Assembly: GCA_002104985.1 (NCBI GenBank)
Contig: MCGO01000139.1
Coordinates: 1-64,000 of the forward strand
Direction of reading: 5' to 3'
DNA: 64,000 nucleotides
DNA from: Rhizoclosmatium globosum
Taxonomy: Eukaryota > Chytridiomycota > Chytridiomycetes > Chytridiales > Chytriomycetaceae
Made by a program: the position numbers and the translations under genes. Positions 40,584-51,569 of this stretch are shown here, piece after piece. The notes under the pieces were generated by a model. It saw nothing but the letters and a program-made list of their open reading frames with translations, searched no databases and was not told the origin of the DNA. Within the stretch, counting starts at the first letter, position 1. Every line of letters starts with the position of its first letter.

Positions 40584-43014
40584 ATGGCCTCGTTGACGTC
40601 AATCTGTCGACTGCCTTTGGCGCGGCCCCTCATTCTCCGACACAGTTTGACGCCAATCAGGAGCTTTTCACTTCAAACACGCATCCCTCGCACTCTTCCC
40701 GTTGGAATCCATCGAGTTCAGCTTCAGTGGCAGATTGCTCCCTCCGTTCGCCAGTTCTCCACTCAACCAAAGCCTGACTCGCAAGTGACCACTTCCAAGC
40801 CTATTTCCGCACTCGAGGCAAAAGACGCTGAAAAACCGTCGTTCTGGAAAGAGACAAAGCGGATCTTCAATTTGGCGAAACCTGAAACGGGTCTGCTTGT
40901 GGGTGCTGCGGGCTTCTTGTTTGTCTCATCGGCGGTTTCTATGGTGAGTTATTGCTGCTTTTGGATCAGATTGCGGAAGGGGTTGATGTTTGGAGGTTGA
41001 TGTTGGAGTTACTGATTTGAAACCACGTGTTACCTTGTTACTAACACTCAACGCAGTCTATCCCTTTCAGTATGGGAAAGATCATGGACTTTGTTATGAT
41101 TCAAATGGGTTTGAAGGTTGCCGATACCGAGCTGATGCATTTGATGATGTCCATTCCTCTTGAACAGTTGTTTGGCGGTCTGATTGGAGTCTTTGGTGGT
41201 GAGTCTTACTCCTTTATTACATTTCAACTAACAGAACTGGCTCTCAGTCGGGGCAATCTCGAACTTTGGACGTATCATGTTGATGAGAAAAGCCGGTGAA
41301 CGAATCATTGAAAGATTAAGAAACAGAATCTTTGACAACATTATTAGACAAGATGTTCGTTTCTTTGGTGAGCACTTCGCGTTCTGCTTAGGTCTTTTGA
41401 ATGCTAATGTCGTTTTAGATGAAAACCGAACTGGTGAAATCATTTCTAGACTCTCTGCTGACACTGTTCTCGTTGGAAAATCTATTACGCAAAACATTTC
41501 GGATGGTTTGAGAAACGGAGTGATGGCTATGGTTGGAGTGGGTATGATGTTGTACGTGAACGTAAACTTGACTGTAGGTACAGCAGTACCAGTCGCATCA
41601 TCTAAATTACACACACCAGGTTACCATGATGGCAATTATTCCACCTATCGCTGTCGCTGCAATCTATTATGGACGTATCGTCAGAAAGCTCTCAGAACAG
41701 ACGCAGAAGGCAACATCAGACACCACACAAGTCGCCCAAGAAAAACTCGACGCAATCCGAACTGTTCGCGCTTTCTCCCAGGAGCCACGAGAATCCAAAA
41801 TGTACGCTAAGGAGACTCACGAAGTTTACAAACTCTCTATGAAGGAAGCTTTTGCGACTGGGACGTTCTACAGTAGCGCTGGTTTTGCTGGAAACTTTGT
41901 TGCTATGGCTATTTTGTACTATGGTGGTAGTTTGGTGGCGGACAGTGTCATCACACCTGGAGAGTTGACAAGTTTCTTCTTGTACTCTACCTACGTCGGA
42001 TTCAGTATGCTTGGACTAAGTTCTTTCTATGGAGAGTTGATGAAGGGTGTCGGTGCATCGAGTCGTTTGTTTACTTTGCTTGAGTCTCGAGGAACTGTTC
42101 AGCTCAGTAAAGGTACAATCAACTCCCATAAAAGTGTAGGAAAGCTTACAACTGAAACAGGTGGAAAGAAGCTTGAGAATGTGCAAGGGCGTATTGAGTT
42201 CAAGAACATTGCCTTTGCATATCCTGTAAGCTTAGTGATTGGTTTAATCGTTTGAACTAATTTTTTTATAGACTCGTCCCGATGCACCCATTTTCAAAGA
42301 CCTCAGTTTTACTATTTCGCCAGGAACTAATGTGGCTGTGGTTGGAAAGTCTGGCTCTGGCAAGTCCTCTATTGCTCAACTGTTATTGCGATTCTATGAT
42401 CCTGACCAAGGAGCCAGTGAGTTTTTATTTTTACACGAACGATATTAACGATTTGATATAGTTTTCATTGACGGACATGACCTTCGTTCCTTGGACAGCG
42501 CCCACCTCCGTGACAACGTGATTGCCTTTGTGGCTCAAGAACCTTCTCTCTTTGCCACAACAATCCGAGAAAACATTGCCTACGGTCGTCCAGACGCCAC
42601 CGACCAAGAAATCGAAGCCGCCGCTGACCAAGCCAACGCATTAGGGTTCATCCAAACTTCCCAGGTGGATTTGAGACATACACTGGAGAAAAAGGAGTTG
42701 CCATGAGTGGAGGACAGAAGCAGCGTATCGCAATTGCAAGAGCACTTTTGAAGAACCCTCGAATTTTGATTTTAGATGAAGCTACCTCTGCTTTGGATGC
42801 CTCTTCGGAATATCTTGTACAGGATGCAATGTCGCATATTGTTCAAGGGCGAACAGTGATTACAATTGCTCACCGATTGTCGACAATTCAACAGGCGGAC
42901 GTTGTAGTTGTGATTGAAGATGGAAGAGTTGTGGAAGTGGGTCCTTATGATGAACTTGTTGAGAAGGCGGATGGAAAGTTTAGAAAGCTTATTGAAGCCC
43001 AACTTAGCGACTGA
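40584..43014 (+). CDS. Half-size ABC transporter (ABCB10/Mdl1 type), paralog 2, one frameshift
   Basis: Exons 40584-40943, 41057-41198, 41248-41367, 41419-41573, 41620-42112, 42161-42225, 42272-42416, 42462-43014. The first 60 residues are Arg/Ser-rich without acids ([21 protein letters not shown]), a good mitochondrial presequence. The membrane domain resembles paralog 1 throughout. Walker [11 protein letters not shown], signature MSGGQKQR, Walker B LILDEATS, switch IAHRLST. The exons sum to 2033 nt, one short of 678 codons. The break is at about 42661 in CCC (one more C restores [11 protein letters not shown]), between the Q-loop and the signature. The 48-nt intron at 42113-42160 is open in frame. 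Most introns sit where paralog 1 has them; paralog 2 has one more after RFF(G/D). Confidence 0.9.
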
Positions 43015-43201
43015 TTACACGTATTGCTCAAGTAAACAAATGTCTCATAATTAATTTCTTGTTCGGAATTGAGAATCTCAGATTTCGAATCGTTGCTCTC
43101 TTCCTTCCGGTTTTGATTTGAAATGAAGTTGCGTTGAACGAGCGAAAGAAAAATCTCTTCCCCAAAACCCAACGTAACACAGCACGTGCTGTCCAACCCA
43201 A

Positions 43202-44389
43202 ATGCCAGAACTTGACGTACTTCCTCGGTCCCAGCCATCCGTTAAGAGACGCTCGACCCGGACTACCGGAGTGAGTGTCAAGAAGCCAGTCCAGCGATTC
43301 CTTTACGCCACAGATAGCTTCTCTCTCGCACCTCAACCTGTCCAAGTGAGTCACATTGTTATCTACAAGACACATCTGACCCAAGCTATGGCCAGGCGTT
43401 GAAACTGGATACTTCCATCTTCAGCACTGCCAGCCTGGATCACCAGGAAACCTCGTCAACTCTCGCATTCGGAAACTGCATCCCGTTATCAGCACAAGAG
43501 ATTGCGGAACGAGAGGATCTACATGTGTCAGGTGTGTTTATCATTCACTTAGTATGTGCTGTTCGGCTGCTATATGTCATCCGGAAGCTGATGTTGGGAT
43601 GGAAAACTAGGGTTGGAGTCTAATCGCTTTTCTGTCCTTCAGTTAAACTGTTTGTTCCGTCCAACCAAACGAAGTCGGTCTCCGAAGCTGTGCGTGAATC
43701 ATTGAAGGCTGTTACATCTTTATTGGGAACTGAGCTCATTGACTCCCTCACTATCCAACTTCCACACGATGATATGACCACGCTTTCGTTAAATCAAGCT
43801 CCATTGACCCCTGTGAATTCAACGGACTCAATTGCGAGTGAACCACGCCGAAAGTCCAGAAGGCTTGAAAGCACGGTCCTCCCTTCACCGTCTTTGAACC
43901 CCACCGAAGACGGCAACTCGTTCTATGAATCAGCATACCTTACAGCGTCAACTGAATTCAGCGTGAAGAAAATCGGGGTCTCAAGCGCAAATATCCTTCT
44001 GTTGGACCAATTCCTCCAATCTGCCAACCTTGTGAAGACCCCAGTGCATAACGTAATTTATGATTCAGCAAAAGAAGTACGATTGCTCGATCTCGGGTCA
44101 TCATTGAATGTACTGGAGACAACAACAGATAATTTGAAAGTTCCACTGTTGATTTCGAACGATGGGTCCAGCCAATTGCTGGGGGACTCATTCGATAATA
44201 TCGTGGGTCATATCAACAGCTCGACTGCTGAACCTGTGTCAGGCGTCTCACAGGACTGGACTTGCAAATATACTGTGTTCGGCGAGACACGAAGCGTACT
44301 TTTGCAACATGGGTAAGTTTCCTTGTCTTCTCCATGCCGTAGTAGCTAAAATCATTCCCAGGTATTTGATTATGGGATCTACGCAATAG
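43202..44389 (+). CDS. GCLM: Glutamate-cysteine ligase modifier subunit (GCLM)
   Basis: Regulatory partner of the first enzyme of glutathione synthesis; related to the aldo-keto reductase fold. Exons 43202-43345, 43396-43531, 43643-44312, 44362-44389; introns 50, 111 and 49 nt; 978 nt, 325 aa, intact. Blocks in GCLM order: DLHVSVKLFVPSN, SEAVRESLKAVTSLLGTELIDSL, FSVKKIGVSSANILLLDQFLQ, VRLLDLGSSLNVL and the C-terminal DWTCKYTVFGETRSVL and GYLIMGSTQ. The catalytic subunit is not in the window. With the GST at 22.8 kb it points to active glutathione metabolism, though the two are far apart. Confidence 0.82.
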
Positions 44390-44485
44390 ACACATTCTGG
44401 GAAGACTAATTGATGGATATTGATGCCCTGTGTGGATCACTGAATCGCTTATATTAAAATTGAATTTGTTTATTGGTGGCTCAGA

Positions 44486-44981
44486 TTAAGCAATGAAGGC
44501 TTCCAAGCTCTGCTCTGTAATCTCAGCCTCAACAAGCTTTTTGATGACTTTGCCGTCCTTTCCAAACTCATACAAGGTTGGCACGTTAGTGACCTTGAGG
44601 TTCTCATGCTTGCGGTAAGGATGCTCTGGGTTTCTCCAAGTTGGTCTGTCACCAGTTGGAACAAGGAGGAGAGTAGAGCCAGAAACCTTTGAAACAGCCT
44701 TCTTGATGAGAGGATCGCTGAAAGAAAATTGAGTAAACCAAATGATATCATATCAAAAGGGATGGAAGGTCTACCTCACACGGCAGTCTGGGCACCTTAT
44801 TAACTGGGTTGGTAACATGATATCAACCAAACAACACAGAACTTCTCACCAAGACTCTCCAGTCGCCGGATCTTCTGACGCAAAAAGAACGGCGAATACT
44901 CGACCAGATCCAGTGAGAGCAGAGGCCAAGGTGGCATCAAAAGCGCCAAAGTCGTCGATTCGCTGGGTTTTCGAAGTCATT
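44486..44981 (-). CDS. TXNDC17: Thioredoxin-domain protein TXNDC17 (TRP14)
   Basis: Cytosolic oxidoreductase that reduces selected disulfides. Exons 44981-44850, 44795-44775 (a 21-nt exon), 44716-44486; 384 nt, 127 aa, intact. The active site WCPDC, unique to this family, is built from the end of exon 1 and the mini-exon. Downstream are DPLIKKAVSKV, LLLVPTGDRPTWRNPEHPYRK and NLKVTNVPTLYEFGKDGK, which holds the cis-Pro. The exon 2 donor is GTAGAC. It converges on GCLM with 96 bp between stops. Confidence 0.9.
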
Positions 44982-45011
44982 TTCAGATTATCAGTATTTT
45001 AACAATATTTA

Positions 45012-46268
45012 TTAAAAACTTCGCATACGTTCCATCATCGGTGATTCTTCTATTTCAGAGCGGTCTATGTCCGCATTTTCCTGCCCAATGGAAACAAAGT
45101 GGCCATCAACAACACGAGCGACATTCTCTTGTGGATTAGGAATATCAAAAACTACATCATCAAATGTAACAGACTTAGACGACTTAGTAGAAACGGACTT
45201 TCGAGAAGAATGCCTATGTTTTCGGCTGGAGCCAAGAGCTCCTGTTCCACGAGATATTCCTTTCGTTGATTGGCGTATGCTTCGATTCAAGTCACTTTGA
45301 GTTGAAGGTGCTCGCATAATATTGCGATTCGTTCTTGGTAACGAATTTGATTGCGAATTGCTGCTATTTCTGCTCATTGAATGGCTTTCACGGTATGATC
45401 CATTCCTAAGCCAGGAATGCAATCCTTCAGAAGACGTTCTTTCACTTCTTGGTTTATTCGGATTTGAAGGTTGACGGTCTCTGGTAATTTGATGCAACGA
45501 CATCTTCATTGCGATTAGAACAGCCAGAGCCGTGCATAATGACACTGTTGCGATAGTGTTTAAAAGTTGTTGAAGTGCCAATGTTTGATTGAATATGAAT
45601 CCAATAAAAAACACAGCATCACCCAAGAAACAAATACTACATACTATGAGCCCATATTTTGAGATCGTCCGATGACGTGAAGTGCAGTCTTCGCTGACCA
45701 ATGAATCATTCAAATAGTGAACATATGAATATGTTAAAATAGTCAGCAATATCGTTCCAAAAGTACCGGATATTATAGGAATTATGTGATTGATTTTACG
45801 AAAACTATCCATTTCCGCGACTTCTGAAGAAATAAGAGTTGCAATGTCAGGTATAGGAAGTAAAATGAAGAAGGCTGGTGATAGTTTCCACATAATCCGC
45901 AGAACCGTTGCTCGTTGCTTAAGGGCCCTCTCGAGAATAGATTCAGACCTCATAAATAGAAAGTGCACAATGCAACACTCGGATATAGCGATGAATGTAC
46001 GAGATAAGGCTGATACAAATTCGACTGCACAAGTCACAAAGTAGCCCAGCAAACTTAATGTTAGAACCAAAATTATCTTGTTAAATGGAGTTGAAAATGT
46101 CACCAAACTGAGAGACTTGTCCCTCTTGTAAGTCTCGACCATCACGATTTGATGCAGTAATACGATTAGAAGAATAAAGGTTATTGCTCCGCAACAGCTA
46201 TTTATAACAAAGACAGCTATATGGACAGTTTCGCCATCTGGATTGCTCAATTGAAGAGTGCTGTTCAT
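45012..46268 (-). CDS. Seven-transmembrane protein with long cytosolic tail
   Basis: 418 aa, intronless, intact. Seven hydrophobic segments occupy residues 15-270 (for example IAVFVINSCCGAITFILLIVLL, IILVLTLSLLGYFVTCAVEF, FFILLPIPDIATLI, IIPIISGTFGTILLTILTYSY). A tail of about 150 residues is rich in Arg/Ser and carries many RxxS sites (NSQSNSLPRTNR, SSRKHRHSSRKS), suggesting phosphorylation control. The membrane core is a distant relative of the four 7-TM genes that follow. No known receptor family is recognised. The stop is 30 bp from the TXNDC17 start. Confidence 0.75.
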   Translation of the reverse strand: MNSTLQLSNPDGETVHIAVFVINSCCGAITFILLIVLLHQIVMVETYKRDKSLSLVTFSTPFNKIILVLTLSLLGYFVTCAVEFVSALSRTFIAISECCIVHFLFMRSESILERALKQRATVLRIMWKLSPAFFILLPIPDIATLISSEVAEMDSFRKINHIIPIISGTFGTILLTILTYSYVHYLNDSLVSEDCTSRHRTISKYGLIVCSICFLGDAVFFIGFIFNQTLALQQLLNTIATVSLCTALAVLIAMKMSLHQITRDRQPSNPNKPRSERTSSEGLHSWLRNGSYRESHSMSRNSSNSQSNSLPRTNRNIMRAPSTQSDLNRSIRQSTKGISRGTGALGSSRKHRHSSRKSVSTKSSKSVTFDDVVFDIPNPQENVARVVDGHFVSIGQENADIDRSEIEESPMMERMRSF

Positions 46269-46319
46269 TTAATGCCGCGATTTACAAACCACAGCACCAA
46301 GATTTACATAGTTTATTTA

Positions 46320-47303
46320 TTAAGTCCACCAAGAAGAAACATTCTCTTCAGATACAATCGCTTGTTTGGTATTCTCAGATACTAGTTTATCCGACGCATG
46401 GGGTTTTCCATGGTGTTTATCGTGAAAGTACAACGTGACTTTGAGGCCGCAAAGAAATCCAAATATGACTGTCATACAGCTTGTAGCTATGGCGGAGAAT
46501 ATAACTCGAATAACAGAATTTTTCCCAAACAGAATTCCAATCAAATAAAAGGAAAATGTCACGTAGCAGCTACATGCACAAAATATACCAAAGCGCGCTA
46601 TTACGCGGAAGCGAACTTCAACTGAGTTGGGTATTGTTGAAGCCTGATGTGTTGACCGAAGGTACTTGATGAACGTAACGATGAATAAAGTGTCAAAGAA
46701 TAATGTCGCAACGCCGGATAATAAAGCCCCTATGTTGCGAAGCAAATATATTTGATTTGTGACTGATTCTGGAAGAGATGGAATCAACTGTATCACTTCA
46801 GGTAGTACTTGAAAGTAAAAGCAGACTGGTGAAATACACACCAATATCCGTAAAAACTTCATCGAATTTGGAAATACATCTCCGATTATTGTTCTGGATC
46901 GCAGCCAGGAGGCATATACATAAAAGAGCTCTGAGCTCCCCACAAATAAGATGTTGATGAGTGATGACCAAGAATCTTGGTTAGGAAGGTATACATCCGC
47001 GACATGATTCTCATAATCCCCATATGCCAGAGATATTTGGGCGAATAAAACAGATAAGCCACACGTTAAAACTGCTACGTTAAATGGGGCAAAAAGTCGC
47101 GAAGGAGGTTCCGTTCGAAGCAGGAAAACAACACAGAACGTCACCAAAGCAGCCGTAATTCCAGCGGTGATACTTGATATCCATATAGCGGCTTCATGCC
47201 CCACCCTCTCCCAGCTATCGATTGTCATTTTAACTCCAAAGTCATTGTCCTCAAACAAAGCAAAGAGGAACCAATTAAACTGTTCTGTCCCCTTCACAAA
47301 CAT
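46320..47303 (-). CDS. Seven-transmembrane protein, cluster member 2
   Basis: 327 aa from ATG 47303, or about 302 aa from ATG 47228 (MTIDSWERVGHEAAIW), which lines up better with the neighbours. Intronless, intact. Shared family features: an SRLFAPFNV block, ASWLRSRTIIGDVFP, a SPVCFYFQVLPEVIQLIPSLP loop, LLSGVATLFFDTLFIVTFIKYLRSTHQAS and a C-terminal helix with FGFLCGLKVTLY. If the first ATG is used, only 10 bp separate it from the upstream gene's stop. Confidence 0.75.
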   Translation of the reverse strand: MFVKGTEQFNWFLFALFEDNDFGVKMTIDSWERVGHEAAIWISSITAGITAALVTFCVVFLLRTEPPSRLFAPFNVAVLTCGLSVLFAQISLAYGDYENHVADVYLPNQDSWSSLINILFVGSSELFYVYASWLRSRTIIGDVFPNSMKFLRILVCISPVCFYFQVLPEVIQLIPSLPESVTNQIYLLRNIGALLSGVATLFFDTLFIVTFIKYLRSTHQASTIPNSVEVRFRVIARFGIFCACSCYVTFSFYLIGILFGKNSVIRVIFSAIATSCMTVIFGFLCGLKVTLYFHDKHHGKPHASDKLVSENTKQAIVSEENVSSWWT

Positions 47304-47313
47304 ACAATATTCT

Positions 47314-48198
47314 TTATTTCATTATCAAATTTTCAGTTGATATAACTTGTTTCGTCCTTTCGGAAATTAAACCCGACGCGAAAAGGACGCATTGTATTTT
47401 ATCAAAACGATAAAGTGCGATCTTGAGAGAAAACAGTGATCCAAACACTCCCGTTAAGAAACTGGTTGCAGAAGACGTGAGAAGAACATGAAGGGCAGTA
47501 TTTCCGCACAAGACTCCAGCACCATACAAACCAAAGGCAGTGTAGCAAATAATAGCTGAAAATACACCATAGCGCGATATTATTCGGAGCCGGGCTGAAT
47601 CTTGCGTTATGGCTACTTCTTGTGTTGATTGGAGGAATAAAATGAATGTAATCACAAATATTGTGTCAAACAATAAAGTCGTTGCACCAGATAAAATAGA
47701 TCCTAGAATCAAAAGCATTTGCTGCTGCTTTTTGAGCTGTACTCGAAGCACTGGAATCAACTCAATCGTTTCTGGGACCAGTTGAAAATAATAGAAGGCC
47801 GGTGATACATAAACAAAGACTTTTAACATTCGGGGTAGCTTGGGAAACACTTTGCCTACAATAGACCGAGATCGCAGCCACGAAATAATGGTGAAGCAGA
47901 GCTCCGCGCTGGCTATACAAAATACATTCACAAACGATAAATACGGGTAGTCTAGACTCGGAATATAACGCAACTCATTGTGGTTCATGATATTTTGAGC
48001 TGTTACTGAAACTTGGGCAAAGAGTACAAAGAGGCTTCCTCCAAGCAAGACCACATTGAATGGTGCAAAAACATGGTCTCGATTCTCCATCTTAACTAAA
48101 AAGAGAATAAAGAACGCAATCATAACAGCCGTTATACCAGAGGCGACGGTGGTGGCGTAGATGGATATTTTATGGATTGTACGGTCATTATCAGACAT
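47314..48198 (-). CDS. Seven-transmembrane protein, cluster member 3
   Basis: 294 aa, intronless, intact, start MSDNDRTIHK. Very similar to the copy at 48374-49255 (shared RTIHKI, FAPFNVVLLGGS, LNHNELRYIPS-like loop, SWLRSRSIVGKVFPKLPRMLKVFVY, PETIELIPVL, ILSGATTLLFDTIFVITFI.FLQSTQEVA, ALYRFDKIQ). The two appear to be a recent tandem duplication within the cluster. The tail is short, with no Ser/Arg-rich extension. Confidence 0.78.
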   Translation of the reverse strand: MSDNDRTIHKISIYATTVASGITAVMIAFFILFLVKMENRDHVFAPFNVVLLGGSLFVLFAQVSVTAQNIMNHNELRYIPSLDYPYLSFVNVFCIASAELCFTIISWLRSRSIVGKVFPKLPRMLKVFVYVSPAFYYFQLVPETIELIPVLRVQLKKQQQMLLILGSILSGATTLLFDTIFVITFILFLQSTQEVAITQDSARLRIISRYGVFSAIICYTAFGLYGAGVLCGNTALHVLLTSSATSFLTGVFGSLFSLKIALYRFDKIQCVLFASGLISERTKQVISTENLIMK

Positions 48199-48373
48199 TT
48201 CGTGATTTATTGTTGAGTGACAATGAGAAAAGATGAGTGATTGATCATTTATTTGTGAGATACTATCACTTACAAGTGTGCTGCTTTGTCATATGTGTAC
48301 ACCTCATTCCCTACTAGATTTCGATTACCACTGCATTGTGTTCCAAGACAGCTAAATATCCTCTCACGTGAAC

Positions 48374-49255
48374 TTAGTCTTTCATTTCATTTGACACAAC
48401 AACCTGCTTCGTCATTTCAGAAATTGCATTCGATGCAAAAAGATGACTTTGCATTTGATCGAAGCGAAACAATGCAATTTTAAGAGCAAATAACGATCCA
48501 AACACACAGGTTAAAAACCCGTGGGCGATAGCTGTGAAGAGTATATGAGTCGCAGTAGGTCCACACAAGACTCCAGCGCCATAGCTAAGAAATGAAATAT
48601 AGCAAGTGATTGCTGAATAAACACCAAAGCGTGATATGATTTTAAGCCGGTCTGAATCATGGATCGCCGAAGCCTCTTGTGTTGACCGCAAGAATTTGAT
48701 GAAGGTTATCACAAATATTGTATCAAAAAATATGGTTGTTGTTCCAGATAATATAGAGCCAAGAGTTAAAAGCGTTCGGCGTTGAGCTTGGAGTTGCGTT
48801 GGTAACGATGGAAACAAAGCCATTGTTTCTGGGATAAGTTGGAAATAATATAAGACTGGTGATATAAATACAAAGACTTTCAAGAGCCGTGGCAGATTGG
48901 GAAATACTTTGCCAACAATAGATCTGGATCGGAGCCAAGAAAGAGTGGTGTAGCAGAGCTCTGAACTTGCCAAACAAAATACGTTAAAGACGGACATGTA
49001 TGGAAAATCAATACTGGGGATATAACGCAGCTCATTATGATTTAAGATATTTAGAGCAGTCAGTGAAACTTGGGCAGAAAGGACCAATATGCTTCCGATA
49101 AGCAATACCACATTGAACGGGGCAAAAACACGCTCACGGTGTTCAATCAGGGCCAAAAACAGGATGAAGAAAAAAATCACAACTGTTGAGATGCCAGAAG
49201 TGACAGTAGTGACCCAAATCGCTATTTGGTGTATTGTCCGTTCATTAGAGGACAT
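48374..49255 (-). CDS. Seven-transmembrane protein, cluster member 4
   Basis: About 293 aa from MSSNERTIHQ at 49255, the start equivalent to its neighbour; an in-frame ATG at 49279 adds eight residues. Intronless, intact. Same blocks as member 3: FAPFNVVLLIGS, ILNHNELRYIPS, SWLRSRSIVGKVFPNLPRLLKVFVF, FQLIPETMALFPSLP, LGSILSGTTTIFFDTIFVITFIKFLRSTQEAS. The conserved basic loop between helices 3 and 4 and the FFDT motif may be where the family couples to partners; that is inference. Confidence 0.78.
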   Translation of the reverse strand: MSSNERTIHQIAIWVTTVTSGISTVVIFFFILFLALIEHRERVFAPFNVVLLIGSILVLSAQVSLTALNILNHNELRYIPSIDFPYMSVFNVFCLASSELCYTTLSWLRSRSIVGKVFPNLPRLLKVFVFISPVLYYFQLIPETMALFPSLPTQLQAQRRTLLTLGSILSGTTTIFFDTIFVITFIKFLRSTQEASAIHDSDRLKIISRFGVYSAITCYISFLSYGAGVLCGPTATHILFTAIAHGFLTCVFGSLFALKIALFRFDQMQSHLFASNAISEMTKQVVVSNEMKD

Positions 49256-49402
49256 TCTGTGGCGATTGTTCGACAACAATGTATATTCTTATTAAAAATT
49301 AAATCATTTATTCATCGGATAGAACCACTTTAAACGGTGCCACCTGTCAGCTGTCAAGCTCTGTCACGAATTATTACATCGGGTGTTGAATTATTTCACG
49401 AG

Positions 49403-50528
49403 ATGTCAAAATACTTGTCAAGAATCCCAAGAAGCCTTACAGCCATGCATTACGCATTCCTTATTATCTTCGTGCTGGCTCTATCTGTGAAATGTTAGGG
49501 TGCATTTCTTCTTGTTCATGTCCTAATCGTGTCATACATAGCACAATCATACGACCTTGCTCTGGGTGCTCACATATCTGCGTCTTCTACATATCTCTCA
49601 GGTCCATGCAACATATACTCCTGTGGACCTAATCAAGTATTATCAACGATTCCTGGAAGGTTTGAGGCAATATCACAAACATACGAGAGTAACTTTTGAA
49701 AACACCAGTATTATTGATATTGGCCAATGGGTATCCAATCCATCTCAATGTGACGCGGATTGGCGCACTGCGGGCACAGGAAACCTGGATTCCACAGGTC
49801 GACTCAACGCATCCCTCAAAATCGACTGGAGCGAAAACTACGGAACTCAATTGATTTCAGAGGTTCGGTTCCGATATGGAATTGTTGCTGGTGAGATCCT
49901 TTATTAGTGATTTGACACTGTTCTGACTTGGTTTGACAGGTAACCCTTGGTCTGTGCAACTCGTCATCTTCTCTCAGACGCCACTCAACACGTTTCCAAT
50001 CGCTACGCCAATTAAGAATGCGGCCGATTGGTACGCGTTCACTTTCGAAACGCCAGTCACTGCTTCCGGAATTCAACTTACTTGGTTCGGCCTTCAAAGT
50101 CGTGATGGAGGTCAATCCTGCTTTGTTTCCATTTCGAACGTTGAAGCTTGGACTGGTATGTGATATTGCTCATGGCTCCGTGTGACTGAACTTGGCTTGA
50201 AGGACTTCCACCGGACCCAATCGTCGACAATGGCCCACAGAACACAACAATTTCTGTAGCAGCCTTGGTCTCAATGATTGTGATTCCAATCGTTTCGATT
50301 CTTATGTGTGCTGCAGTCGTGTTCTGGTTCATTGCTCATCGCCGAAAGAATCTGGCTGCACGTTTCACCAATCTTACGGTACTGCATGACATTAACTTTC
50401 GCCGTCGTCAACAGCAACAAGAATCTCGCGTCGAACGACTTGTGGATGAAGAAGAGGATGAACAGGCTGAACAGCCCACAACTTCAGCAACGTACCCACC
50501 GACCAACGTGTGGAATACATCTAAATAA
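49403..50528 (+). CDS. Type I membrane protein with discoidin-like ectodomain
   Basis: Exons 49403-49493, 49542-49659, 49709-49890, 49940-50155, 50203-50528; 933 nt, 310 aa, intact. The signal peptide is MHYAFLIIFVLALSVKS-like (a second Met at 49445 gives a cleaner one). The ectodomain has DLALGAHISASSTYLSG, WVSNPSQCDADWRTAGTG and FRYGIVAGNPWSVQLVIF, with a late GIQLTWFG, which resembles F5/8 type C (discoidin) sugar- or lipid-binding domains. The membrane helix is VSMIVIPIVSILMCAAVVFWFIAH followed by RRK. The 70-residue cytosolic tail is Gln/Glu-rich. It is inserted among 7-TM genes, on the opposite strand to four of them. Confidence 0.72.
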
Positions 50529-50640
50529 TAATTCTAAATCTGTTAGATTGAATAATATTTGTTAAACGTGCTCAATTTTCTGAAGCGTTCATTGTCCAGT
50601 TATCGTTTTACATCACAATACCTTGCCGAAACTACAATTG

Positions 50641-51569
50641 ATGGATCCAGACTCGTATCTTCCCCACTTTTCGAGGTTTCAATACACAATGTCAGCCGTT
50701 TCATCGCTGAGCTTGTTTGGACTCCTTGTCTTCATCCTGTATGAGACCAATGACGGCGCAAAGAATAGTTTCCGGCTTAAATTCAATTCGTTCCATTTCA
50801 TCCTAATTGCTATGTACGGTTTTCTCGCAACGAACCATTTCCTGATGGGGTATAACGCTTCCCATAGAGATTTGAACAGTGTCACGAAGACGTAATATAC
50901 GGAATTGAAGAAGTCTGCTCTTATGGCATTGTGTATTCTATACTCTTGTATTCTTGGTTGAGAGGTTATGATGTCCTTCGCAAAGTCGGACCACCTTGGA
51001 TCGTGAAGCCATATCGCATCCTTTTGATTCTATTGCCCATATTCTTTACAACTACTACCTGTCTGGATATTATCATCTTTTGGCATGCCGATATTGGTAT
51101 GAGATTTGATAAAGATCATTGGGTTATATTGTGGGATTACGGACTGGTCATCATCATTGGGGCATCGTCCGTCCTATTTGATACAACAATGTTGATTGCC
51201 TTCGTTGTTTACCTCCGCCGAATAGGATCCGAGGGAGGAACGAGAGACACGCGATTGAAAATTATCGCCAGATTTGGTGTTTTTACCAGTTTGTTCGCAA
51301 TGTGTACGTTTGGTCTGGATGTTGTGATGAACACGTTAAATTTGGATACCTTTTCATACGACATACTATATTATCTGACCATCACATGTCTCGATGTAAT
51401 TGCGGGATTATTCCTTGCTATGAAAGTATGTCTTTTGTGGGACAAGAAAGTGAACGGTGTTATAAGGATCTCTGGAATCGTGATAAATGTCAAAAGTGAG
51501 GGTGCTCTAACAACCTTGTCCCCTCGAACGATAATTAAAACGGCTATATCCGAGAGACGAGAGAGTTGA
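50641..51569 (+). CDS. Seven-transmembrane protein, cluster member 5, one frameshift
   Basis: ATG 50641 (MDPDSYLPHFSRF). Helices 1-2 are in frame 1 up to about 50895 (SAVSSLSLFGLLVFILY, FHFILIAMYGFLAT), and the rest is in frame 3 from EDVIYGIEEVCSYGIV to the stop at 51569. It shares the family plan SWLRGYDVLRKVGPPWIVKPYR, SSVLFDTTMLIAFVVYLRRIGSE and RLKIIARFGVF. A single-base indel or short intron near 50880-50895 joins the parts. About 309 aa. Opposite strand to the other members, so an inversion accompanied or followed its duplication. Confidence 0.7.

Noticed and set aside
42113..42160. Insertion of 16 residues in ABC transporter 2
   Set aside because: The segment has GT..AG ends and paralog 1 lacks it, so it is better read as an in-frame intron.
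43028..43384. Minus-strand ORF between ABC transporter 2 and GCLM
   Set aside because: Overlaps the 5' exon of GCLM and lacks any protein family signal.
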